NCBI GenBank assembly: GCA_013816485.1
Contig: JACDEI010000008.1
Location: forward strand, 22,798 to 86,797
Reading direction: 5' to 3'
DNA length: 64,000 bases
Origin: Planctomycetota bacterium
GTDB lineage: Bacteria > Planctomycetota > UBA11346
Below are positions 35,464-43,776 of this stretch, piece after piece. The notes below the pieces were generated by a model. The model did not search any database and had not been told where the DNA came from. It saw only the letters and a list, made by a program, of their open reading frames with translations. The number at the start of each line of letters is the position of its first letter. Within the stretch, counting starts at the first letter, position 1. Both the position numbers and the translations under genes were made by a program.

Positions 35464-37046
35464 ATCAGGAAGAACGTCTGCTGCGAGCCTTCCACCTCAA
35501 AGCCACGCATGATGCGGGCTCGATCCCGTCGGACGAGCACCGCGAACTGCTGCACCTAGTCAGCACGGACGTGGCGATCGCCGATGCGCTCGCCGACGAC
35601 CTCTTGGTGCATCGCCTATTGCGCCAAGCTGCCAATGGAGTGGGCGACGAACGTTTCGTCACCGGCGTTACGGTGCGGGTGAAGAGCGAACGCGACGGTT
35701 CCGCCTTCCTGCGGCGGGTCGAACGGTGCCTACCGGCGCGCCGGCGTTGGCCGTGGCTCGCGGTAGCCAGCGTGGCCGCGGCTGCTTGCCTGCTGGTGAC
35801 GCTGTTGATCGCTTGGCCGCGTCCGGCGTCCGGTGATCTGCTGGTGGTGAGCGGGACTACCGGCGAAACGAGTATTTCCGGCATCCGTGCCGGGACCGGT
35901 ATGACGGTTTCACCGGGCGCCCCGCTGACCTGTGGTGCCGATGGCCAACTCGCGCTGCGGGTCGGCGACGGCAGCGTGCTGACTTTGATCGGGACCAGCT
36001 ATGCCGAAGTCGAGCGCGTCACCGACGGTCTCGCGCTGCGCCTGGAACGCGGCACCCTCACCGCCACGGTTGCTCTGCGTCCGAGCACAGCACCGCTGCG
36101 GGTGCGTACGCCGCACGGCGAAGCGTTGGTGCTCGGCACCCGTTTCACCCTGACGGTTGGTGAGCTCACCACCCTGACCGTCGACCAGGGCCGCGTGCGG
36201 CTTACGGATGCACGTGATGGCACCGCGATCGAGGTCATTGCTGGCGGTCGCGCGATGATCGGCGCACGCACCGCCGTACTGCGCACGCACGCACTGGCGT
36301 GGTACGACTTCAACGAAGGCTCCGGCAACACAGTCCGTGATCATGCCGGACGTGGCACGGCACTCGATCTCCTCATCACCGATCCCACCGCGGCACGCTG
36401 GCTGCCTGGTGGTGGACTGCGCCTGGAGCGACCAACCCGTCTACTTTCCTCCGCACCGGCGAAGAAGATCGCCGAAGCCTGCCGCCTCAGCGGCGAACTG
36501 ACCATCGTCGCCGCCATCGAACCGGACGCGGCCAACACCCGCGGAAGTCCAAGTGATTATCCCAAGCGACTGGTGTCATTGACCGCCGGACTGGATGCGC
36601 GCGACGTCAGCCTATCGCAGGGCCTGTACCACGGCGACCGCAACGTGCTCGATGTACGCCTGCGCACCTCAGCCTCGACCGTCGACGGCAAACCGTCGCT
36701 CACCAGCGCCGAGCCGGTGCTGACGCCACCGCGCCGACTGGTGGTCGCCTTCAGCAAGGACCGTCATGGCGCTTGTCGCTTTCACGTCGATGGTCAGACG
36801 ATCCCACTCCGTCTGACCGAAGAGCAGCCGGATGGCAGCGATCGTCGTTTCTCCCCACCTGCGGCGACCCAGCAGCTAGCGGGTGATCTCAGCGCCTGGG
36901 CGCTGGACATGCCGTTGGTGGTCGGCGCCGAACGCGAAGCCGCAGCAAGCGGCATGCGTGCCTGGCTCGGGACTCTGCGACGTATCGCTATCTTCGATCG
37001 GGTGCTGAGCGATGAGGAGCATGCAGCGTTAGCGCGTTGGCCCTGA
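35460..37046 (+). CDS. FecR-domain membrane protein with C-terminal LamG/concanavalin-like domain (putative anti-sigma partner 1)
   Basis: ATGA overlap with the sigma gene; TM WPWLAVASVAAAACLLVTLLIAW; FecR-like LRVRTPHGEALVLGTRFTLTVGELTTLTVDQGRVRLTD; LamG-like LAWYDFNEGSGNTVRDHAGRG. Confidence 0.85.
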   Translation: MNQEERLLRAFHLKATHDAGSIPSDEHRELLHLVSTDVAIADALADDLLVHRLLRQAANGVGDERFVTGVTVRVKSERDGSAFLRRVERCLPARRRWPWLAVASVAAAACLLVTLLIAWPRPASGDLLVVSGTTGETSISGIRAGTGMTVSPGAPLTCGADGQLALRVGDGSVLTLIGTSYAEVERVTDGLALRLERGTLTATVALRPSTAPLRVRTPHGEALVLGTRFTLTVGELTTLTVDQGRVRLTDARDGTAIEVIAGGRAMIGARTAVLRTHALAWYDFNEGSGNTVRDHAGRGTALDLLITDPTAARWLPGGGLRLERPTRLLSSAPAKKIAEACRLSGELTIVAAIEPDAANTRGSPSDYPKRLVSLTAGLDARDVSLSQGLYHGDRNVLDVRLRTSASTVDGKPSLTSAEPVLTPPRRLVVAFSKDRHGACRFHVDGQTIPLRLTEEQPDGSDRRFSPPAATQQLAGDLSAWALDMPLVVGAEREAAASGMRAWLGTLRRIAIFDRVLSDEEHAALARWP

Positions 37047-37136
37047 AAAAACAAAGCGCCAGACGCGCGGTAATACTTCACGAGCCAGCACGATGGACCG
37101 GTGGGCTGACCTATCGCCGATTGGATCGACGCACGT

Positions 37137-37697
37137 CTACTTGATGAATGTGTATCCCACCGTAATGCCAAGCAGTTCGCTGTTCTCCTGTTTCGCTGCT
37201 TCGGCGACTGCACGCGGATCGCGATCGAGGTCCTTCGAATTCCAGAACGGGATCCGTTGCCTGACGATGCGGTCGATCTCGTCATCGGAAAGCTGCTTGG
37301 CCTTGGGATCATAGGGATTTCCGGCGACGTAGAAGAGCTGGTAGTGGGCTTCGGCGAACCAGACGCCGACCTCGTCATTGCGCTCGGTGATAGTTTCCGA
37401 CCAGGGAAAGCGTTTGCTGCTCTGAAGAACCGTGATGGACCGCGCAGGCGCGGTCATCGGTACTTTGCCGATAGGGTGACCGCGCGTGGGAACGGCGGCT
37501 GGGCGATTTCGCACCACTGGGATGCCAAAATAGGATCCATTGTAATGGAAGGCCCCGGTTCGACGGTCGATAATGAGCGTCCATGATCGGTACGGGACGC
37601 AGAGCCCATAGACGAGCAATCCGCTGACCAGGACCCCGGTGAGGATCATCCCGACGGAGAAACGTGACACCCTGACCGAGGTTGCGTCGTCAGCCAT
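37137..37697 (-). CDS. Membrane-anchored protein of unknown function
   Basis: MADDATSVRVSRFSVGMILTGVLVSGLLVYGLCVPY; single TM; overlaps the 3' end of the TrmH-family gene. Confidence 0.6.
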   Translation of the reverse strand: MADDATSVRVSRFSVGMILTGVLVSGLLVYGLCVPYRSWTLIIDRRTGAFHYNGSYFGIPVVRNRPAAVPTRGHPIGKVPMTAPARSITVLQSSKRFPWSETITERNDEVGVWFAEAHYQLFYVAGNPYDPKAKQLSDDEIDRIVRQRIPFWNSKDLDRDPRAVAEAAKQENSELLGITVGYTFIK

Positions 37698-38442
37698 GGA
37701 ACGAATCCAATTGCTCGCCGTGTTTCCCCGTCTCATCCGTCGCCCCGCTGTGACGTAACGCGGCGTCGGCGACGTCACCCTTGTGCGTACGAATCCAATG
37801 GTCGTAGAGCGCCGTTTGTCGCGCTGCTGGTAGATCTCCTGGCTGGTCGGCGGTCAACTCACGGCCGCGGAGCGACCACAGGGTTGCAGCAACCGACACC
37901 GAGAGATTTAGGCTCTGCGGGAATCCGACCATCGGGATGAGGAAATGCCCATCCGCCTGCGTCGATGCTTCACGCGTGACGCCGCTGCCTTCGTTGCCGA
38001 ACACCAGTGCCAGCGGGCGTTCCGCCAGCAACGGACGCAGATGATCGGGACTCTGCACCGCGTCGGCTGAGAGGTCCGTCACCAAGATGCGATAACCTTC
38101 GGCGCGCAGCGACGCGTACGCGGCGGTGATCTCCGGAAATACCTGAAGATCCATGTAAAGATGACTGCCCTGTGAGACCTTGCGGTTGACCTTGAAATGG
38201 TTGCGCCCGGTGGTGACGACCACGCGTTGCAAACCGAAGGCATCGCAGGTGCGCACGATGGCGGTGGCGTTGTGCGGGTCGTAGCAGTCTTCGACCACGA
38301 TGACGAGGCGATCGGTGCGCCGCGCCAGTACTTGGCGGTATTTGCGCGCGCGCTCCGGCGTGATCAGCGGATCGAGCGGATGCGGGGGCACCGGACTGGG
38401 CAGGTCGGCTTTGCCGATGACGGGATGGTCAGGGCCACGCAT
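37690..38442 (-). CDS. TrmH/SpoU-family RNA 2'-O-methyltransferase
   Basis: DRLVIVVEDCYDPHNATAIVRTCDAFGLQRVVVTT; RPLALVFGNEGSGVTREA; MVGFPQSLNLSVSVAATLWSL. Confidence 0.93.
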   Translation of the reverse strand: MRGPDHPVIGKADLPSPVPPHPLDPLITPERARKYRQVLARRTDRLVIVVEDCYDPHNATAIVRTCDAFGLQRVVVTTGRNHFKVNRKVSQGSHLYMDLQVFPEITAAYASLRAEGYRILVTDLSADAVQSPDHLRPLLAERPLALVFGNEGSGVTREASTQADGHFLIPMVGFPQSLNLSVSVAATLWSLRGRELTADQPGDLPAARQTALYDHWIRTHKGDVADAALRHSGATDETGKHGEQLDSFHG

Positions 38443-38460
38443 GCGTACTCCATTGCCACA

Positions 38461-38571
38461 GTCCGGGGTCCGGGGTCCGGGGTCCGGGGTCTTGTAGACG
38501 GACGATCGGCTTGGCGCAGCGAAAAATTCCGCCAACAGGACTCCGGACTCCGGACTCCGGACTCCGGACCC
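38461..38571. repeat. Long inverted repeat with 7-bp tandem-unit arms (TCCGGGG)x4 / (GGACTCC)x4
   Basis: Left 38461-38492 GTCCGGGGTCCGGGGTCCGGGGTCCGGGGTC; right 38538-38570 GGACTCCGGACTCCGGACTCCGGACTCCGGACC; arms pair with one G.U per unit on the + transcript. Confidence 0.93.
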
Positions 38572-38883
38572 TCACAAACCCACCACCCGCCCGGCCGCAT
38601 CGATCGCCACCCGCAGGCGCGTCAGCGAATCGCCCGAACACGGGCCGTCGGTGCAGTAACCAGTGTCGGCGTCGAACAGCGCGCCGTGCATGTTGCAGAT
38701 CAGTTGCCGCTCGCCGTGTTTGCAGTGGCCGTCGCCGTAGTCGAGGCCGATGCCGATGTGCGGGCACGAATTGCGGTAGGCATGGACCACGCCATCGAGC
38801 TTGACCAGGATGACCTCGAAGCCTTCTGGGTGTTTGACCATCACCTGATGGAAGTCGCTGTGCGGATGCAGGATCACCGGCAT
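38572..38883 (-). CDS. Rieske [2Fe-2S] ferredoxin-like protein
   Basis: SCPHIGIGLDYGDGHC and CNMHGALFDADTGYCTDGPCSGDSL. Confidence 0.85.
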   Translation of the reverse strand: MPVILHPHSDFHQVMVKHPEGFEVILVKLDGVVHAYRNSCPHIGIGLDYGDGHCKHGERQLICNMHGALFDADTGYCTDGPCSGDSLTRLRVAIDAAGRVVGL

Positions 38884-38994
38884 GGGCGTGGGACGATCCG
38901 CGCCCTGTGCTCTGCGGCAAGGGTAGATCGCCACGGCCGCCAGTGGCCACAACTGGTCTGTAAGATTGCTCGCGCTCGAGGTAATCATGGGCCT

Positions 38995-39075
38995 CACCCT
39001 CCCGGCCATCTGGCCGGACCGCTCCCTCTCGGCCATCCGGCCGGACTACTCCCTCCCGGCCGTCCGGCCGGACTA
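38995..39075. repeat. Three tandem 27-bp units, each with a CGGCCATCCGGCCG-type palindrome
   Basis: CACCCTCCCGGCCATCTGGCCGGACCG / CTCCCTCTCGGCCATCCGGCCGGACTA / CTCCCTCCCGGCCGTCCGGCCGGACTA. Confidence 0.95.
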
Positions 39076-39089
39076 CTTAGGACTCACCC

Positions 39090-39722
39090 ATGAAGAACAT
39101 CCTGCTCCCCTCCTGCCTGCTGCTGCTCGGTGCCGCGTTGGGCGCGGCCGACTACAAGCCTGACGCGGACGGCTACCTGCGGAATTGGCTGATGCTGGAG
39201 GCGTTCGCCGTGGGCGACAGCGCTAGCGAACACGGCGAAGACGCGCAAAAGAAATTCTTCACCAGCGAAGCCTTCGCCGGTCACTTCACCGCTAAACCAA
39301 AATCCGGCGACAAGGTCACTATCAGCATGGCTGGCGTCGATGCTGCCACGGTCACGTGGAAGGAAATGACCGCGGACGGCGCCGTGCTCAGCCTGCCGGA
39401 GCAGGAAAATTCGCTCTTCCTGGGGGTGGTCTACGTCACCAGTCCACGTGCCTACGAAGGCGCGATGCTGTCGATCGGTTCCGATGACAGCTCGTGCTGG
39501 CGTGTCGACGGCAAGGAAGTGGTGACCGTGTACGAAGGCCGCGCTGCCGAAGCTGACCAGAACCGCAGCAGCCCGTTCACCCTCAAACAGGGCACCACGG
39601 TGATCTCGGCGGCGGTGATCAACGGTGGCGGCCAGGTTGGCCTGAGCGCCCGTGTGCTCGACAGTGCCGGCAATGCGATCGCCGATCTGACCGTTTCACT
39701 GACGCCGCCAGCAGCACCGTAA
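39090..39722 (+). CDS. Secreted protein of unknown function (PA14-like region possible)
   Basis: Signal peptide MKNILLPSCLLLLGAALGAAD; NWLMLEAF...; GSDDSSCWRVDGKEVVTVYEGRAAEADQNRSSPFTLKQGTTVI. Confidence 0.75.
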   Translation: MKNILLPSCLLLLGAALGAADYKPDADGYLRNWLMLEAFAVGDSASEHGEDAQKKFFTSEAFAGHFTAKPKSGDKVTISMAGVDAATVTWKEMTADGAVLSLPEQENSLFLGVVYVTSPRAYEGAMLSIGSDDSSCWRVDGKEVVTVYEGRAAEADQNRSSPFTLKQGTTVISAAVINGGGQVGLSARVLDSAGNAIADLTVSLTPPAAP

Positions 39723-39739
39723 ACGTCAATCGATCAACG

Positions 39740-39778
39740 CCAGGGAGCGCCGACTACGTGCGGCGCTCCCTGGTGCAT
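39740..39778. terminator. Hairpin GCCAGGGAGCGCCG...CGGCGCTCCCTGG
   Basis: 13-bp perfect stem just 3' of the 39722 stop. Confidence 0.65.
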
Positions 39779-39857
39779 CTGCACTGACCCGTTCACCACG
39801 TTCCAAGCCTAGCACTTCTTCACTCCCCGCTGATCCGTCACCAGGTACTTTTCTGCC

Positions 39858-40454
39858 ATGGCCGCCACCGCCCTGTTGTCGAGCGATGATCCCGCCGCGG
39901 TCGACTTGGTCGTGCGACGGATACAGGCCGGTGAACGTGAGGCCTTCCGCCTAGTGTTTCTCGCCTTCGAACGCCCGATCCGTTGTTACCTGTCGGCCCA
40001 TGCCACCTCGGCCGAGCTGGTCGATGAAGTCCTGCAAGCGACCTTCGTCGCCGCCTATGAAGCCATCCGCACCTACGAGCCACGTGGCAGTTTCGCCGCC
40101 TGGTTGCGCGGTGTCGCGCGCATCCGCCTGCTGAAGGAACTGCGTGCACGCGCACGGCTCAATCACCTGGACGGTGATGCGCTGGAAGCCACGTTGGCCG
40201 CCGCCGCCGCCGAGCGCCTGGCCAAGACCGGCGAACGCCAACCACCCGAACTCGACCGTTGCCTACAACAGCTCACACCGCGCGTGCGCGATTTGCTGCA
40301 GCGTCGCTACGTCGACCAGACCCCGGTCAAGGTGCTGGCAGTCGAGCTGGCGCATACCGAGACCTGGGTGTCGGTGACCCTGCACCGCGCACGCGCCACA
40401 CTGCGTGAATGCCTTCAGCGTCTGGGCATCAGCCAGGCCGAAAGCATCCCATGA
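39858..40454 (+). CDS. ECF-type RNA polymerase sigma factor (2)
   Basis: RIQAGEREAFRLVFLAFERPIRCYLSAHATSAELVDEVLQATFVAAYEAIRTYEPRGSFAAWLRGVARIRLLKELR; sigma4-like QRRYVDQTPVKVLAVELAHTETWVSVTLHRARATLRECL. Confidence 0.92.
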   Translation: MAATALLSSDDPAAVDLVVRRIQAGEREAFRLVFLAFERPIRCYLSAHATSAELVDEVLQATFVAAYEAIRTYEPRGSFAAWLRGVARIRLLKELRARARLNHLDGDALEATLAAAAAERLAKTGERQPPELDRCLQQLTPRVRDLLQRRYVDQTPVKVLAVELAHTETWVSVTLHRARATLRECLQRLGISQAESIP

Positions 40455-42457
40455 CCACAGATGAACTCGCCACGCTGGTCGAGCGACTGCTCGACAACGA
40501 TCTGGCCGCGCACGAGCGCGATGCGCTGGCCAACCGGCTGACCAGCGATGTGGTTCTGCGTGAACACCTCACCGACGAACTGGCGCTCGCGCTACAAGTA
40601 CGTGCCGCTTTGACTGGTGCGCCCGACACGCGCGCTGAGTTGCTGATGGCGTCGTTGTCCGGCAGTCGGCGGCTGCGCCTGGGCGATCGCATCGACGCCG
40701 CCATCACTCTATCGCCAATCAACACTCCATCGCCAATCCGTCGACCGTGGTTGGGCGTGGCGCTTACCGCGGCCGCGCTGGCTGTGCTGGTGATCGGCTG
40801 GTGGATCTTGCCGCAACGCCACGCGACAGCCGGACGTGCGGAATTGACGCAGCAGAGCGCCGTTCCTCGTCCGCCCACGGCGGAACCATTCACCAGGACG
40901 CCCGACACCGTCGACCAACGCCAACCCACGGCGCCCACATCCAGCACCACCCCGGTGGAAGTGACGCGAATCCAGCCGGACGAACCGCAGCCGGTGGCGA
41001 TCGCTGATCCGGCACCAGCAGCGTCCCAGGTAGAAGCGCCGTCGTTTGGCGCACCAACGGATGGTGCGGCACCGAGCGATCCGCAGCGAACAAACGAGCA
41101 ACGCGGCGCGGTGGTCGCGACCCAGGCCAGCCCAAAGTTGCCACAGCCAGATCCCAAGGCGCTGCGACTCACGCCCACCTTGCAGCTCAACGGCAATGCC
41201 AACCTCAAACGCCAAGATCGAATCGCGCCGGTCGAGCAGGCAGTGCGCGTGGTCGCAGGCGATGAGGTGACCGTGACCGGCGATGGCGCCGAACTGTCGG
41301 ACGAACGCGGCATGTGGTGGTGGGCTGGGCCTGGGACGTGTCTCAGCGTGCTCAATCCGCGTCCGGTCGATGCCCAGCGTCAGCCGCTGCACCTCACGAC
41401 GGGGACCCTGCACATCACCGCTACCCAAGGCCTGCGCCCGCTGTTGACCACACCGCACGTGCGCATTTCTTGCGAAGAAGCCGATCTGTGGGTCACGGTG
41501 TTCAGGGGCTGGACGCGTATCGAAACCATCAGCGGCACCGTGCATCTCGGGACCTCGGTGGTACGACCATTGGCGCCTGGGAATTACGCCGTGGTCCTTC
41601 CTGGACAGCCGCCCCAGATCAATGCCGCCGGACGCGACCGCTGGTCGGTGATCGGCGGTCGCTTGACCCGCGATGGCGTGCCGTTCATCGCGCGCTTGGT
41701 GGATGGCGTCGAGGTCGCCACCGCGGTGGAACTGGGTGCCGATGGTCTGGTCGCTCCCGCCGACGATGGACGCTGGCTGGACCATGCGACCTTCCATGAA
41801 ATCCGCGCGCTCATTAACAGTACGACGTCACCATCCGCACGCGTGCTGCAACATCCCGCGATCGCCGGCTGGTTCAGCGATACCCGTACCGGCGCAGCGC
41901 TGCGGCGCGCGGATCCGCTACGTTGGATACACCTGGATGGCGAACGTCCTGCCCGCTGGCCGACCTGGGCCGACAGCAGCGTCCTCCTTGCGGATGAAGA
42001 CGCGAAAGGCCCGCATCCGCTGCTGGCCACCATCGCGGTCGACGACGAGGTGCGCAGCCATACCTGGGAAGCGCTGGCACGCGGTGCCCAGGGTGTGTTG
42101 TGGCAGGTCGACGGCGACCATAGCGCACTGAGCGCACTGACCGACACCGTGCGTGCGTTGTCCGACGCCATCCGAGTGGTGAGTCCGCTCCTTTGCGACG
42201 GCACGCGCACACGCCTGGACCTGGGTGACGGCGTGACCGGCGCCTCATGGAGCCGTCAAGGCCGGCGGGTGCTAGTGGTGGTCAATCGGCGCGACCAGCC
42301 CGCAACCGTCACGATTCCGCAGGCGCGTGGCCTGCATCCGCTCGAACAGGCCGGCGCCATCGACTTGGCTCCCGACCAGACGAGCGTCGAGCTGCCGGCT
42401 GGCACCGCGCTGGTGCTGCACGGCGAGGTCAGCAACAAGTCCACCAGCGCGCCGTAA
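40451..42457 (+). CDS. FecR-like membrane protein with large C-terminal sugar-hydrolase-like ectodomain (putative anti-sigma partner 2)
   Basis: ATGA overlap with sigma 2; MTTDELATLVERLLDNDLAAHERDALANRL; TM PWLGVALTAAALAVLVIGWWI; FecR-like region; C-terminus QGRRVLVVVNRRDQPATVTIPQA resembling the tail of GH-like barrels. Confidence 0.75.
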   Translation: MTTDELATLVERLLDNDLAAHERDALANRLTSDVVLREHLTDELALALQVRAALTGAPDTRAELLMASLSGSRRLRLGDRIDAAITLSPINTPSPIRRPWLGVALTAAALAVLVIGWWILPQRHATAGRAELTQQSAVPRPPTAEPFTRTPDTVDQRQPTAPTSSTTPVEVTRIQPDEPQPVAIADPAPAASQVEAPSFGAPTDGAAPSDPQRTNEQRGAVVATQASPKLPQPDPKALRLTPTLQLNGNANLKRQDRIAPVEQAVRVVAGDEVTVTGDGAELSDERGMWWWAGPGTCLSVLNPRPVDAQRQPLHLTTGTLHITATQGLRPLLTTPHVRISCEEADLWVTVFRGWTRIETISGTVHLGTSVVRPLAPGNYAVVLPGQPPQINAAGRDRWSVIGGRLTRDGVPFIARLVDGVEVATAVELGADGLVAPADDGRWLDHATFHEIRALINSTTSPSARVLQHPAIAGWFSDTRTGAALRRADPLRWIHLDGERPARWPTWADSSVLLADEDAKGPHPLLATIAVDDEVRSHTWEALARGAQGVLWQVDGDHSALSALTDTVRALSDAIRVVSPLLCDGTRTRLDLGDGVTGASWSRQGRRVLVVVNRRDQPATVTIPQARGLHPLEQAGAIDLAPDQTSVELPAGTALVLHGEVSNKSTSAP

Positions 42458-42467
42458 TCGTATACTC

Positions 42468-42672
42468 ATGAGCAGCACTCGCGCGCTCCTGCTGTTGATG
42501 ACGGTCTTGCTGCGCCTGCCGGCGGCCGATCCCCACGCCGAGTTCTTCTAAAAAAACTTCCGCCCAGTGCTGGTCGAACCCTGTTCACACCCAACAGACC
42601 TACCGCTTCAGCGGGCGGGACTTCCGTTTGACCGACGTCCATGGACGCGTGGTGCGCGAGGTGCTCGCCTGA
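42468..42672 (+). pseudogene. Deletion scar: 5' end of a PSCyt1/DUF1549-DUF1553-type gene joined to 3' end of a DUF1501 gene
   Basis: Frame [41 protein letters not shown]; frame [29 protein letters not shown], the canonical DUF1501 C-terminus. Confidence 0.8.
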
Positions 42673-42736
42673 TGAGAGCGAGCAGGGTGTATTATCGCCC
42701 CTGGCGCCCCTGCGCCCCGCCCTAGATTCCCGCCCC

Positions 42737-43474
42737 ATGCCAGCGATCTGGGCCCTTTCTGATCTGCACCTGTCGACCTCCGGGGCCAAGCCCATGGATG
42801 TGTTCGGTGATCATTGGGGCAACCACGCCGGGCGAATGGCCGAGAGTTGGGACCGGCTGGTCGCTGACGACGACATCGTGCTGACACCGGGCGACTTCAG
42901 TTGGGCGTCAAAGCCGGCCGAGGCCGCTGGCGACTTCGCGTGGTTGGGTGCGCGCCCAGGGCACAAGATCATGGTCAAGGGCAACCACGACTACTGGTGG
43001 ACGGGTACGCATAAACGCATGGCAGAGTTGTTGCCGCCCAAGACCTACGCGCTGAAGAAGACCGCAGTGTCGATCCACGGCGTCGGCTTCTTTGGCGTGC
43101 GTGGTGGCGACTTCGCCGCGCTCACCCGTTACGGTGACACCCGCACCGCGGAGGACATCGAGGCCTGGCTCGCGCGCGAAGAGCACGAGTTGAAGTTGTC
43201 GATCGCCGCGCTTGACCAGGCGGATGCCGCCGCTGGTCGTACGCGCGGGCAACGCATCTGCCTGTTCCATTATCCGCCGATTCCGCCAGGGCGCACGGCC
43301 AGTCGCTTTACGCCGATCATCGAAGCCGCCGGCGCGTCGTTCTGTATCTATGGCCACCTGCATGGCCAGGAACTGGGGCCAGCGAAAGTCGAAGGCACGT
43401 GGAACGGCGTGACCTACCGCTGCACCAGCTGCGATCAGGTGGACTTCACGCCGACGCTGGTCTGCCGGATCTGA
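42737..43474 (+). CDS. Metallophosphoesterase
   Basis: ALSDLHLSTSG, VLTPGDFSW, VKGNHDYWW, FHYPP, YGHLHGQ. Confidence 0.95.
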   Translation: MPAIWALSDLHLSTSGAKPMDVFGDHWGNHAGRMAESWDRLVADDDIVLTPGDFSWASKPAEAAGDFAWLGARPGHKIMVKGNHDYWWTGTHKRMAELLPPKTYALKKTAVSIHGVGFFGVRGGDFAALTRYGDTRTAEDIEAWLAREEHELKLSIAALDQADAAAGRTRGQRICLFHYPPIPPGRTASRFTPIIEAAGASFCIYGHLHGQELGPAKVEGTWNGVTYRCTSCDQVDFTPTLVCRI

Positions 43475-43475
43475 A

Positions 43476-43583
43476 CCGTGGCACGGGCGTCTCGCCCGTG
43501 AATGGTTTGGGCCAGCACGTACCACCCGATCTGCGCCTGTCGTGTGCGTGCGTCGATCCACGGGCGAGACGCCCGTGCCACGG
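43476..43583. repeat. Perfect 25-bp inverted repeat whose arms are themselves palindromic
   Basis: CCGTGGCACGGGCGTCTCGCCCGTG (43476-43500) and its exact reverse complement (43559-43583). Confidence 0.97.
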
Positions 43584-43776
43584 GGATAGCAGCGCTTCCA
43601 GCAAATAGCTGATCTGGTCCCGCGACTTGCCCGCTTCTGGTGGGAGTGCTGTTCTGTCTGCATGCCCGCGTCACATGGATCCCCCGTCACGCAGTGGAAA
43701 CCTCGGACACTTGTGCCCATCCGCATGGAATGCCGGCGACGGATGCGCGTACACGCTGCACCAGGAGCCCACCGCT

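Noticed and set aside
38461-38571. TCCGGGG/GGACTCC repeats considered as CRISPR or coding (N-terminus of the 37690-38535 ORF)
   Set aside because: No spacers; the TrmH-family protein has a better start at 38442, leaving the repeats intergenic.
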